From NCBI GenBank assembly GCA_034766995.1, contig CM068313.1, forward strand, positions 41,644,996 through 41,708,995: a stretch of 64,000 bases of DNA, read 5' to 3'. Source of the stretch: Acanthacorydalis orientalis. Its lineage: Eukaryota; Arthropoda; Insecta; Megaloptera; Corydalidae. Below the pieces are notes generated by a model that saw only the letters and a list, made by a program, of their open reading frames with translations, made no database searches and was not told where the DNA came from. Positions 1 to 12,725 of this stretch are shown here, piece after piece. Made by a program: the position numbers and the translations under genes. Positions within the stretch are counted from its first letter, which is position 1. Each line of letters begins with the position of its first letter.

Positions 1-28
1 AACGAAAATTATTTTTCACCAACCTAAT
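1..28 (-). mobile_element. Mariner terminal inverted repeat, cut by window start
   Basis: attatttttcaccaacctaa matches the right end of the mariner family seen at 17580-18157 (ttattttttgccaacctaat). The body lies outside the window. Strand is assigned by analogy with the intact copies, whose transposase fragment reads on the minus strand. Confidence 0.6.
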
Positions 29-438
29 AGAATATACGAAAATTTTTTTATTAAAAATATTTCCTAAACAATAAGAAACCTTTAAGAAATCATATATTTA
101 ACACATTAAAAAAATGAAAAAATAATATCCCTATATTCAATAAAACTAAGTATATTCTCGTTCTTATTTATGTGCTTATTTTGTTTTCAATATATTTAAA
201 ATTTTCATAAAATTAGTATATTACAGTATATTTTACTAATGTTTTAGGTAAAAAAAGAGTCAATCAAACAACGTGCAATAGAGTTTATATATAGCTTCGT
301 ATATGATATTTTATTACATTACTCATTTTATTTTCTCAAATATCAACAATCTAATGAAACAAATCTGAAATGAACCATAAACAATACAATATTATCTTCA
401 CTCTTCAAATTTGCTATTGTTTTTATCCGTCTATTTAT

Positions 439-442
<4 letters not shown>

Positions 443-487
<45 letters not shown>
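443..487. repeat. (AT)n microsatellite
   Basis: Pure AT dinucleotide tract of about 45 bp; on the minus strand it reads as an Ile-Tyr run in a spurious open frame. Confidence 0.95.
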
Positions 488-489
<2 letters not shown>

Positions 490-1112
490 CCTCTTTTCTA
501 AAGTAGATTGATAAAAATAAATATATGTTTCGATTTTTATTTGATGCGAACACACTTTTCACTTTTGATATTCATTAGAAGCTTACAATCTAGATAAATA
601 AAATTATTCAGTGAAAACTACAAAAATACTCTATAAAAGATCATCTCATAAAAATAATTACTCTGAATACATATTTGATCATGTTATTTCCATATTATTT
701 GAATAAACTAAAAAGATGATTCTGTTTTCAAATATCTCTGAAAATGTTTCTTCTATTTAAAACTATGTATTTATATAAAACAAATATATATATATATATT
801 TTTTCTTTTTAATTTCATACAATGACAATTTACAATTTCTCTCTTTCACAGTAAATTTCTTTTATCAAAAAGGATTACAAGTATCAGAGTCGGATTACAG
901 AAACTACTGTACAAGATTGAAATATATCTAATGTATAGAGCACAACTTGTAGCTGGACCATTCATAGAGTGTTAAACACTAATCTTATGGCTCACTTTTG
1001 TGGCGTGTTCTTGGTTGAAGTCAGAAGTATATTGTGTTTGAACATTTTTCATTGCACAAAAACGCTATTTTCTTGTCTAGAACTACTTAAGCTTTGATAC
1101 GCCGTGATTAGT

Positions 1113-1146
1113 CATACATACGTACATTCATACATACATACACATA

Positions 1147-1177
<31 letters not shown>

Positions 1178-1178
1178 G

Positions 1179-1210
<32 letters not shown>

Positions 1211-1238
1211 ACTGTGTTTGTGTTTGTATGAGAACACA
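1113..1238. repeat. Compound (CATA)n-(TA)n-(TG)n microsatellite
   Basis: catacata units pass into two TA tracts, then (TG)n and tgtttg variants. The layout is near-palindromic (cacatata...tatgtg). Confidence 0.9.
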
Positions 1239-1522
1239 CAAGTATACGTACATGTGTAAGTGTACAGAAGATTCTTTTAACTATTTAATTATCGCTGCTT
1301 TACAAAAAACTTTTGCTAATACCCGGGCTTCAGTATGTGACATAAATAACAACTAACGGTAATTTAATCTCTTAGAACTGTTACTCAAAAACATTTTCTG
1401 CTCTTTCTGGTATCCATACATTTTTTTTTAAATCATAGTAGAAATTTTATTATAGTCATTAGAAATCTTATTAGTCTTAGTTTTGATATAATATTTTATA
1501 TACTTTTATCTCTATTTCTTCG

Positions 1523-1583
<61 letters not shown>

Positions 1584-1592
1584 ATATATATG
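1523..1592. repeat. (CATA)n-(TA)n microsatellite
   Basis: Two TA tracts separated by a single ttta interruption, preceded by tacatacata. Confidence 0.93.
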
Positions 1593-2988
1593 ATATTGTT
1601 TCAATAAGAAAATAATTGTTCTTTTTGTTATGAATTTTGATGTCATAAACCGCAATTGCTTTTTTACCAATCATGTAAACACGTAGATATATAATTAGAA
1701 AGATAAAGAAATTGTTAGATGACAGGTGACATTGAATATAATCGCATATATACAAATAAATTAATTCCAAAATTGTTCACTTTACAGTTAAATTATAGAT
1801 TTATTGAAATAGTTTCTAGTAATCGGTCACTTTTTTATATTTTTTTTATAATTTATAGAAATTAAAGACGTTATATTGAAACAGTGTCTGATAAAACATT
1901 TTTTAAATGAACAAAATGTTCTGTAGAGCAAAAATGTAATTATATTATATTTTGTGGTATTTTATTATTATATCAATGATTTATTAAACAAGAAATGTTA
2001 TAATTAATAAGGTTATATATACATACAATATCCTTATAGAAAAAGGCGTGGTATTTCAGTGTTGTCTCTCTATGTTTAAAAAAACTTAGAGCTATAGAGG
2101 TAATGTTAGCAAACATTAAGTTGGTTGGTTGTTGAGCTGATTTCTATTCGATATTTATTGATCTTATTAAATAAATTATCTTCATTTAATTACATTATAA
2201 AAAAATATTCTGGAAATGTTTTAAAACCAAAACATTTATATATTTTTACATAAAAAAATAATAGTTAAAGCAATTTATTTAAAATATAACAAGTTAGTGC
2301 AGTAAAAATTGACTTTGGGAATTTATTTTCAGTTAAATCAATTATTTACATTAAGCAAGTGACAAATATTGAAAAACGTTTGGCTGTAATTTTTTAATTT
2401 GTCAGTTTTCAAATAAAAAATTGTTTTGCTCAAAAATGGTATTTATAAAAGCTCTTTTTCATATGAAGATTGTATATTAATTTTATATATATATATATAT
2501 AATAAATATATAATAATTTCTCCTAAACGAGATGTTTTGCTGACCGAATTATCGAAATGACACGTTGTTCAGAAAATACGGAATGAAACAATTTAAAAAT
2601 GCATAGTCGAATATATATATATATATATATAAGACCATTTATTAATCATTATTATACAATACAATTAAAGTAACACAATACAAAACTAACTTAATCATTT
2701 AAAATTTCTAATTTTATTGTTCAAAAATTGAGTAATTAACGTCTGTTAACAGCTGAGTCCCTATCCACTCAGTTATAATGACTTGGAATTAAATTCTTTT
2801 TCTTTATTCTTTAAAACTATTATACTTTCAATCCATATAGAAAATTTCTGAGTTGTTTCTACATTTATATATATTTTAACTGATTTAGTTTTTTATGTCT
2901 GCGTATAAATAAAAATATTTACTTAAATGAATAGATTACTTAGAGTTTAGATTTTGAAAGTTTGAAATTTTATGATATTTTAATAATG

Positions 2989-3015
2989 TATATATATATA
3001 TATATATATATATAT
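2989..3015. repeat. (TA)n microsatellite
   Basis: About 27 bp of uninterrupted TA. Smaller TA tracts also occur at about 787, 2488 and 2610. Confidence 0.9.
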
Positions 3016-3429
3016 GGTTTCAGTAAAAGTATAAATAGAAACGTACAAACATGTATAAATATGTAGTAAGGTGTGTGTAAAATCGAAGGATATAAAATAA
3101 AATACACATCAAATGATTTAATCTCTTTAAAAAAGACAAAAAAATCAATTTATAAATTATATGGAAGTATTGTATATAAATTTAGTTTTCATAATGGTCT
3201 TAAATAAGTGAATGGAAATAAATGACTTTCAATATCGCATAATATCAAACAAAACAAACGCGTTAAATTAACAAGAAGAAGTTTTAAAACACTTCACAAT
3301 TTTCATTAACAATATCTCATTGAAGTGAACCCCTTTTATAGCCAATATAATATAAAACCTCCACAGCGTAACAAATAATCACATCACTCTTTTGCATTAA
3401 AGTTTTTTTTTCGAAGAACTAAATAAGAA

Positions 3430-3780
3430 AATTCCATTAAAAACGTCTCACGCTACTTGAACATGCCACAAATAACGCGCCTTCAAAAGTCAGGTACGAA
3501 CGTAAGACCTACTAATAAATTACCGAACTCGTGTGCTAATTCATCAGCAAGCGCGCGCCCGCGGAGTCAATTAGCGGCCATTAATGCGGCGGCACCGTAG
3601 CACCAGCTTTCACACACAAATAATACGTTTTAATTTTGCGTTGCTTTTAATTCCCTCTAAGCCGTTATGAGCCCATTGAGGATATTACCGACGTCGCGAC
3701 GCTGTGACTTGGCGCCGGCATCGGTTAGGTATCGTGCTGCGCGCAATGATACCGTTCGTCTGTTCTATTTAACAACACTG
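3430..3780. other. GC-richer unique island, candidate conserved regulatory element
   Basis: Against an AT-dominated background this 350-bp stretch contains gcaagcgcgcgcccgcggag, gcggccattaatgcggcggc, cgacgtcgcgacgctgtgac and ggcgccggcatcggttaggt. It is rich in CpG and in TAAT/ATTA cores (tcaattagcggccattaatg, cttttaattccctctaag) as in homeodomain-bound enhancers. No long open frame, splice-bounded exon or repeat similarity is visible. Regulatory function is inference. Confidence 0.4.
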
Positions 3781-5287
3781 CTGTGTATATATTTTTTTAT
3801 TATTTAGAATCAAATATGAGAACGTTTCAGAGTTTTTATTTTGTGAAATATTTTTAATTAAATTCACTCGTCCTAGTTCATTTAGAATTTATTAAATATC
3901 ATCGATATTAAACTTTTTTCATACATCATTAATAAGGCAAATTAATTTTCACAATTGACATATTTATTAAACTTTTATTTTAAGCAAATCAACTTTAAAT
4001 GATCATTTTTTTCAAAAGTTTAAATGTAAGAAAGCTTTCCTATAATTTAATTATTGTTTTTTTTTTCTCAGAATATTAGAGACCAAATCAACCTTTTAAG
4101 GAAAGAAAGTCACACTATTAATTAAACATTGTTAATTTTAAAAATTATTATTAGATAACTCACGTTCTTCTTACGTCTTTTTTTTAATTTTACTTTTTTT
4201 TGATAACATTTTTTAAAAAAATAGATTCTCCATTCATTATTTTCTGCAAGACGTTTCTTTTAATTTCAACTATTTAAATCGAAAGTCATTAATCATTATT
4301 AATACAATGGCAAACTAAATTAAAGCAACCAGGTTTAGTCATAAGTTACTGAATTTAATTTTATTGTTCTTCAAAGTGTATTGATTATTTAAATGATTAA
4401 AATAGTAATCTAACAATATATAAAAAACATTACAAAAAACATTAGAACATTACAAAAATAAGATTAGCGAGAAAAGTACGTTGAATAATTGAAACAAACT
4501 ATATGGCTTTATATGGTAAATAAAAAAAAAATTATATTATATACAAAACAAGAATCTTTATAAGAAATCAAAAGTAATACTAAAATACGATTACATCCCA
4601 TTCATGCCAAAATAAGTAAAAATTACATATGAATAACGAATTAAATTACATTTATAATAATAAGAAAATACATTCAACTGGGTTTCAGGCAAGTTTTCCT
4701 CTCTATCGAGATTTGAAATTAAAGTTTACTTAAATGTGGGTACAGTGATAATATGTTTTGAACAGTTCTATAACAAATGCACGAGTTTGAGATCAATATA
4801 ACATTTGGTTAAATATTAAATTTAATTTCAAAGATAAAAATAAACCAATAACAATTCATCAAATACTTGATGAGAGAAAAATATTTCATATCTATATTTT
4901 TTATTCACACTTCTTTAAATTTGCTTCTTTAGGAAAGTAAATCTAACATTTTGAAACGAATAAGTGTATGAACAAAAATTAATTAAAAATTATTGAATGT
5001 TTATATACGTTTTATTTAAAAATAATGATAACAGTCTGTATATGAAAAAAATTAAAACACGTTATATGCATTTAATGATTGAAGTATTAGTAGTAATTAA
5101 AGATTATAATTCTGATTTAAACAAAAGTTAATAACTTCAGATATAGAAATCTTGACACTATTATGAAAATATTTTTATAAAAAAAAATAATCTTTATTCA
5201 TACTGTTTTTATGTGTTTTTTTAATATTTTATTTACTAAATATTAATTAATTAAAAAATTCTCAAACAAAAAAATTCTCGAAATATA

Positions 5288-5842
5288 TTAGGTTGGTAGA
5301 AAGATAATTATGGTTTATGATCTTCAAATTATTGTACATTTGATTTTTCTAGCTGTTTTAGGTGGTCCAAAACTGTTGGATAACTAATGCCTAACTTTTG
5401 TGAAAACTATCAAATTACTGTGCATGATTCTGATTCAACTAAGGCCTTCAATTGGTCGTTATGAACTGAAGAAGGACCCCTGAGACTTTTTTCATCTTAA
5501 AGACTCTTGTCCCCAGCACGAAAATTTTGAAACCACCATGGCACCGTACGTTTTTTAACAGTATCCACACCAAAAGCATCGTTCAGTTTACGAGTAATTT
5601 CTGTTGCTTTACCGCCCGTTTTAAACCCATACAAAAAATCTCTTATTTACTTCTTTTCCATCTTTAATACAATAGCCCAATTTGAAATATAATTAATAAT
5701 AAAACCAAAGTCGATGTTATCAAAATACAGACCGAAAAATTCACTTTAAAATAATATTAACATGAACAAGTTGAAATGAAATTTTCATTAAAAAAAGTTA
5801 AGTTAAGAATTCAAAAAAACATTATTTTCCTTCTAAGCTTAT
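5288..5842 (-). mobile_element. Internally deleted mariner copy 1
   Basis: The left end ttaggttggtagaaagataa and a degenerate right end (ttattttccttctaagctta) bound about 555 bp. The minus strand encodes a decayed N-terminal mariner transposase: the helix-turn-helix region including the ALVES/TT-R-like part and ARKLNDAF-like residues, now with stops and frameshifts. The whole DD34D catalytic part is absent and the reading frame runs straight into the terminal repeat, so this was a non-autonomous deletion derivative. Confidence 0.8.
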
Positions 5843-6605
5843 ATTAATTTGTATATTATTTATTATTTTATTTAAATGATAGGAAAAATATATGTCCTAT
5901 ATTAGCCAAGCTATAATTCTACTTGCACAACAATAATTTTTTTGTTGTTCTATGATTGGTCAATTACGAATTGCCTTCACTGATTTCGACATGATTATTA
6001 TCTATTTGTTATTATTTATTTAATCAATATTATATACTTCATTATCTACTAGAATCTATAATTATTAAAGTCGTAATTATTTTGTTCGATATTGTAATTG
6101 TTTTTGTATAAAATAACTTACCATTTTAAACATTATTGATAAATTATTCTACCCTCTAACTATAACCTCAAACATGTAAATAATTGATAATAGAAAATCC
6201 TTTTAGTTTAATATAAGACTACTATAAATATTGTATAAAATTAATTCTATACGAAATATTTTTCTTTTAAACAATTTTTTTTTCTTTCTTACCATCTAAT
6301 GTATTTCACTGCGTTTTGTTTGTCTCAGAGTTTCTTTCAATTTTGAAGTTTTCATTTTCAGTATAAAGTTTCATTGAGTACAGACATAGTTGAGAGAGCA
6401 ATTATCTAATTGACCTTGACAAACAATTTCATGTCTGTGAAAAGGCAATGAAATACTCTTTTATAAAACAGCTAAAAGGTATATAATAGAAAATAATGCT
6501 ATAGGACACACTATATAATTAACTTACATAATCACTAACAAAGAAACATAATATTATATGTACATACAAAATAAAAGGATATAATATTACAGGTGCTCGA
6601 ATTAA

Positions 6606-6608
<3 letters not shown>

Positions 6609-6678
<70 letters not shown>
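6609..6678. repeat. (TA)n microsatellite
   Basis: About 70 bp of pure TA, among the longest uninterrupted arrays in the window. Confidence 0.95.
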
Positions 6679-6680
<2 letters not shown>

Positions 6681-6950
6681 TTCAACGGGTTTCTCTGAGT
6701 ATTTGAAACCATTTGTGCATATAAACATTTAAAAGTACGACAGTACTTATTTGTTACTGTATTTTATTATATTAATTTTAATTATTTTTTAGAAAAAATA
6801 ATTACTTTTTATAAAATCCCTAATGAGAAACATCTCTTTGTTGAGCCAATATTATTTTTTCTTCTATTTTTTGTTTCAGATAGACTAAATATTGACAAAA
6901 TGGACACAAACTGAATACTAGTCTAATATTATTGGTTTTTCTTCTAAAAG

Positions 6951-7440
6951 CAGGGGAATATTCCAGTTGGGGGCCGCTGGAGGTAAAATTTACCGATGCC
7001 GAAAAATTTTTCTGACGGACAAGAAAAACAGCTTTATGTTAAAATATATTTTATAAGATTTTTCTTCCTATAAATTTATTCTATAAACATATAAATTACA
7101 TCAAAATAAAATGTCCTGAATTATTTTTTACAAAAATAAAGAAACAAAACCTTCAAATCTATAAAACTGTAATTGAAACCGTAAAATAATGAAATAAACT
7201 TTTTTCTTGGTTTATGTTGAACAAACTCACCAATTATTTTCAAAGTATCAATATTATTTACTAATTCTTGCTCTATATACAAAAGAGCTATACTATTAAG
7301 TCTAACCTGTGACATTGTATTTCGAAGATAGTTTTTCATTTTTTTTAACGCTGAGAACGATGTTTCACCCAATGCATTTGAAATAGGAGTAGTAATTTTT
7401 TTTTAAAAAAATAATTTCAATATTTAGAAATATTGAGGAC
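6951..7440 (-). mobile_element. hAT element 3' part with dimerisation domain (ZMYM/DUF4371-like)
   Basis: The minus strand near 7430-7130 reads IFLNIEI, a frameshift, then PISNALGETSFSALKKMKNY, LRNTMSQVRLNSIALLYIEQ, ELVN. This is the hAT C-terminal dimerisation motif (S-A-L-K-x-x-K-x-Y-L-R-x-T-M-S-x-x-R-L). The element end caggggaata lies at 6951 with the GC-rich subterminal ttgggggccgctggaggtaa behind it. The 5' half of the transposon is not recognisable. Confidence 0.82.
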
Positions 7441-8240
7441 ATTTTATTTGGTGGGTGGTATTTTTTTGTGATAGCACTGAATTTGTTTTTATCTTCACAT
7501 ACAAAAAGAAGAAATTATTTTAATTCATCAAATCAAAATCCATAATATCAATATATCACTTTGCATTTTTCACGTAAATTTATTATTATCAGCTAAGACG
7601 TTGAAATGTAATCTTCGTTTTTTTATGTAATGATTAAGTTTTTCTTTCGAGCTCGAGGCTCCTGACGGCTATCAAGTTCGACACCCGCTTGACTAGCAAC
7701 TGGCTAAAAGATATCATCTGATAAAAATTTACTCCTTAACAAGTTCACTAGGTAATTACAATGATTTTCGATGATACAGATCCGTCTTTGATGTATATAA
7801 CTTCAATTCATTTTTCTTAATATATTACTATATTAAATTCATTTTTCGTTTTCCTTGATCAGTCCATGATCCGTAAAAATATCTTTATTGAGGCTTCCAA
7901 CCAAACAATTGTAGGCTAAAATATAATCCATTATTTTGTCTATCAATAAATAGAGTAATAAAACATAAGGGTTTGAAATGTATTTCAGCTTTTTCATGTA
8001 CTAATTCTATCAAATTATCGACTTATAATCTCTTTGATCAATATTTATATTCTCGTTCTCAAAAATATTTAAATGTCACGAATTTTACGAATATCATGAA
8101 TCTTACTAGATAATAATTAGTAGTACTAGCTTATCAAATGACACAAAAATAGCATATTCGAATTTTTCAAGTCACCTTCTAATGATTCTGTCAGTTACTA
8201 TACTCACTCTACATACCATAAATATATTTGAAAACTACTA

Positions 8241-8807
8241 TTAGGTTGATAGAAAAATAAGTACGATCTTCAAATACATATACATTTTTGCTTTTTTGAT
8301 TTTCCTAGTTGTTTTGAGTAGTCCAGAATTGTTAGATGGCTAACTCCTAAGTTTTGTGCAAGCTCTCGAATTGTTGTACGCAGTTTCGATTCAACTAACA
8401 CCTTCAGATGGTCGTTATAAACTGAAGAAGGACACTCTCGAACTTCTTCATCTTCAAGGCTCTCGTCTCCAGTATGAAATGTTTGGAACCACCATTGCAC
8501 CGTATATTTTTTAACAATACCCACACCAAAAGCATCGTTTAGTTTACGAGCAGTTTCTGTTTCTTTGCCATCCGTTTTGAACTCGTACAAAAAATGATCT
8601 TATTTGCTTTTTTTCCATCTTTAATTCAATAACCTAACTTGATCCAAAATTAATAATAAAACTGAAATCGATGTTACCAAAATACAGACATAAAAATTCT
8701 TTTTAAAGTGATATTAACATTAACACGATGAAGTAACACTTTCATTGAAATGAATTAAAGTTAGAATTCAGAAAACAAAAACCGTAATTATTTTCCCACC
8801 AACTTAA
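8241..8807 (-). mobile_element. Internally deleted mariner copy 2 (best preserved)
   Basis: The terminal repeats are ttaggttgatagaaaaataa on the left and ttattttcccaccaacttaa on the right. The minus strand keeps a 106-codon open frame at 8270-8590 with the mariner N-terminal DNA-binding region: YEFKTDGKETETARKLNDAF, VQWWFQTF, GDESLEDEE, IRELAQNLGVSHLTI. These are the two helix-turn-helix units that bind the terminal repeats in this superfamily. After QLGKSKK it reads directly into the end, so no catalytic domain remains. It might still bind family ends, but there is no evidence that it is expressed. Confidence 0.88.
8270..8590 (-). pseudogene. Mariner transposase N-terminal (HTH) remnant
   Basis: This is the 106-residue open frame of mariner copy 2. 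A full mariner transposase is about 340-350 residues; this has only the paired HTH region (about residues 1-95) and a short non-homologous tail through the terminal repeat. No catalytic Asp triad is present. The same truncation recurs in the sister copies, so the deletion predates their spread. Confidence 0.8.
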
Positions 8808-9350
8808 TATTATATATCTCAAATTAAATCAAAATAATTCACATGTATACTAATAAATTTAAAATATTTCAGTTACCTATATATGAAAATTATTATTTTA
8901 TAAATGATAATTATGATTTAGAAATTAAAAATAGTTCAAATCTGAAATTTATAAATCTATCATATTTTTATATTTTATTTCTAATATATATATATATATA
9001 TATTTATATATACTTAAAAATATAACCTTAAATTAATGTACAGACATATTCATATGCATGTTTATATTCAACGTAAATAAAATAAATTTTTCATATTATC
9101 ACATTAATCTAAAAGAATCTTTACAGACCACTCCAAACAAGCTTTTTCTCTGTAGGACCATTTCTAATATTTGTTCATAAAAAATGTAAGCGACAGAGTG
9201 AACAATAATCACAAGTATATTAATAAATAACAGTTCACTCGTCCAAATTGAAATTGAATGCTCAACCAAACACGGAGAAATTTCCACTAGCATAATTTAT
9301 AATCTTCAATTTCATCTTCCGTTTTACGGAAAATCGATTTATTCAGATAG

Positions 9351-9352
<2 letters not shown>

Positions 9353-9386
<34 letters not shown>
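9353..9386. repeat. (TA)n microsatellite
   Basis: About 34 bp pure TA; a second tract of about 35 bp follows at 9624-9658. Confidence 0.93.
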
Positions 9387-9388
<2 letters not shown>

Positions 9389-9621
9389 AGTACATTTTAC
9401 AAATAATTATTTCAATTAATTTGAAATTATTTATCCCATTTGTAAATATCCCATTTACAAATAATTATTGAATGAAATTAACAAATTCTGAGAAATAATT
9501 ACTAAAGACAAAATATATAAACAAATGGTACAATTAGAGTTTGTTAAAATGAGAAACGATACGATTCTGTTTATAAATATTAATTATTAACTGAAAATTA
9601 TATTAATTAAATAAAGTATTC

Positions 9622-9662
<41 letters not shown>

Positions 9663-10762
9663 ACAAATGTTTTACGATCTAACATTTTCTAACCTAACAT
9701 CGAAGAGCTTAGAAATAACAATATTTTTTTTTATTTTTTAGTAGTAACTTCTTTTATTACAATGAATTGTTTACGTCCAATGAGAATTTTTATATCTCTC
9801 TAAAAATATTCACAAGTTTTTTTTCAAAATTGACGGAAACAGCTTGTTATATTTTTTGTTAATCAACAGGCAATTTTGTAAATTAAAATAAATCTATGAG
9901 ATAAATAAACTATAATATGGTTATTTAATTTCCAAGAAGTTACATTCAAAACAGCAATGTGAACAAAAACATTGTTATGTAACAAAGACTTATTAACTGG
10001 TTTTTCTCAACATTTTCCCATTTGAGGAAATTGAAACAGGGAACAAAATCGTAGATTGAGTTTATTGACTCTATTACTGAGTCTATTAACAATGCTCAAA
10101 ATGGTTAAATCATTTTTTGCTTGCTTTAAGTAAACTTTGTTCCTTGAAGAACTGGTTAGCATTTCAAGCCATTGTATAGAATATATTTTGAATGTATAAT
10201 CATAATACAGAATCACAATAAGTACAATTCATGTAAGTCTTCTTTGACTGACATATTTCCTTAACAGAATCACTTCCACCAATGATTACCATTTGTTAAC
10301 GTTCGAGAATAAAAATCCTAAACAGAATCAATCATTTTCTTGACTTCATTTAGGTTATTCTTTTTTTCTACAAATTTAACTACTGCACTTTATTTGATTT
10401 TTCTATCTTTTCTAAACTTTAAGGATTCGTACTTATTAAGAAGACTATCAATTCAAAAGTAATCTATGCATCAGAACATCTATGTACATTTATCGCTTGT
10501 ACATAGCAGAACGATGAGCAAATAGACGAGCAATTTGGTAAAAATAATGTTCGTAATCTAGTCTTCGGATCACTATAAACTTTCTAGTGTTTACATTGGT
10601 TTCTTTTCACCACTTTACTAATTTGTTTGTCCTATTCATTGCTCGATGCCTTAGTTTGTACTCACCCTTATACTAATAAATATGTCTCTATAAAATTTGG
10701 TAAGGACTTTGAAACTTTCATAGCACAAATGTAGCAAATCGAAAATATTTCATATATCACTA

Positions 10763-10781
10763 TATACACACACATACATAT

Positions 10782-10847
<66 letters not shown>

Positions 10848-10858
10848 GCGTGTGTGTA
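10763..10858. repeat. Compound (CA)n-(CATA)n-(TA)n-(TG)n microsatellite
   Basis: tacacacacatacata, then a long TA array with a single tg interruption, then gcgtgtgtg; near-palindromic overall. Confidence 0.9.
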
Positions 10859-11663
10859 TTTATAACTTTATTGGATTTATTACTTTGTTAGCTTAGAAAA
10901 TATAGAAAACAATCCAAATTCTTCTGTGTAAAATACTAAAGAAGAAATATTCTATATACTTAGAGAAGCACCTTAAATACAATATAATCATATCAGTACC
11001 TTAAGAGAATACCTATCGAGTTTTTAAATTTTTGATTCTCTTTCCTTATTTTATATTAAAAATTAAACATACAATGAAAAAATAAACTAAAATCTGAAGT
11101 AAATGAACAGAAAATTAAATAGTGAAATATAACTAGATAGAAATAAATAAGTGTTATAATTATATATTTGCACATTGCACATCTGAGCTAGATATTAACA
11201 ATTTTATAACTCATATCATTTGTAATAACGAAACGATACATTTCTTTTTTTTAGAAAATCTTGTTTATATTCAGTTTAACTAATTATTATTTATTTTCTT
11301 ATACATTACTAACCTCTAAATGTAAAATAAATGATATGATCGTATTAACCTGAGCAGTTAAGTATTTATAAAGATTAAAAATTCTATTAATTTTTTATTT
11401 CAGACATAGGAGAGAAAATAAATCTTATTTTCAAAGTATCGGCAACGCTACGATAGTTCAAATGTAGAGTAAATAAATTATGAAACTGCAATTCTATCTG
11501 TCTAGAAAACAAAATAGAAAATATTCGAAAAGAAATACGAGTAAATTGTAAGATTGCTTTTGTTCTTATAAAAGAATTTCTGAAAAAAAGATTACTTCAA
11601 AACTATTATTATACAACTGCCTGATATTAATTATCTGCCCATATAAGAAAATAATTATCCAAT

Positions 11664-11711
11664 AATATATATATATATATATATTTATATATTTATATAT
11701 ATATATATTTA

Positions 11712-11745
<34 letters not shown>
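11664..11745. repeat. (TA)n microsatellite with ttta interruptions
   Basis: Four TA blocks are separated by regularly spaced ttta or tttatttata units. Confidence 0.9.
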
Positions 11746-11747
<2 letters not shown>

Positions 11748-12667
11748 AAGGTTGGTTCTTAAATTCGTGTGTAGTATTCGAAAAGAATAACATTGAATAT
11801 TGTTTTGTTATGATCAATAAAATTAAAATGTCATGTTTAATAACTTAATTATAAGTATTTAATTACAAATCATTATATTCATCTACTTAAAAAATATTTT
11901 GGAAGTTCATATTTATTAAATGTATCGAATCCATTGAAAGAAGCCTGATAAATATATATAACCGAGCCTTTTCGAAGCTCTAAAAATACCTGCATCTATG
12001 AAATTATTATTTTAATATTATCGGCAAACTGTGACAAATGCAACTAACCTCGCCTCCCCCATCCATAAAATTCGTAAGAGTAGATAATTTTTTTGTCAAT
12101 TATCGTCTCGATAATTTTGTATTTATTGTTTTTTTGAGATATTTTTAAAGACATTTAACTAATTGGCCAATGACGAATAATTTATTTAAACACTTTAAAT
12201 TTTTTTCTTACAAGGACAAATGACAACAAATAAATATTAATAATAAACAAATCTGAAAAATAAAAGTGTATGCTTCGAAAAGAATGAGAAGTGAAGATTT
12301 TTTAAAAAATGATTCGAATGAATATATTTCTTAATATCATATACGAGGTGTGTACGTGAAATAAGTTTTCTTCAGCTGTAAATTATAAAAAAAAATAGAA
12401 AATATTACATTTTTTCATATATTTGCACACATTTATGCTTACTCTTTGTAATTTTCTGATATAAAAATTAATGTTAGTGTCTATAACGAGTAATTAATCT
12501 TTTAACTTAAATTATTTTAAAGAAATAAATTCATTTAATAAATATAATATAAAGCCATTATTAGCATTTAAAATAATTTTACACCGTTTATATAATAATA
12601 CGTTACAAAATTTTCTTTTGTGGACACTGACAAATAACTAATTTTAGTTGAAATTAATGTCACCACT

Positions 12668-12670
<3 letters not shown>

Positions 12671-12724
<54 letters not shown>
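12671..12724. repeat. (TA)n array abutting the hAT MITE
   Basis: Pure TA ending where caagggtaaac starts the hAT element at 12726. Confidence 0.92.

Positions 12725-12725
<1 letters not shown>

Larger units (their letters stand above)
29..3429. other. No gene seen: AT-rich DNA with microsatellites
   Basis: Only microsatellites and AT-rich unique sequence. The short open frames at 343-555 and 1570-1770 (minus) are TA-repeat read-through. Confidence 0.7.
8808..12670. other. No gene seen: AT-rich DNA
   Basis: Microsatellites at 8988, 9353, 9624, 10763 and 11664. A minus-strand frame at 9099-9293 has a membrane-like stretch (LLFINILVIIVHSVAYIFY) and another at 10007-10216 is unremarkable; neither has a family motif or splice context, so both are left uncalled. 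Confidence 0.6.

Noticed and set aside
7640..7700. GC-richer patch considered as the 5' part of the hAT at 6951-7440
   Set aside because: No frame gives recognisable hAT residues and no terminal repeat pairs with caggggaata.
9099..9293. Minus-strand frame with a membrane-like segment, considered as a chemoreceptor exon
   Set aside because: No conserved receptor motif, no convincing splice sites and no neighbouring exon; hydrophobic frames are common in AT-rich DNA.
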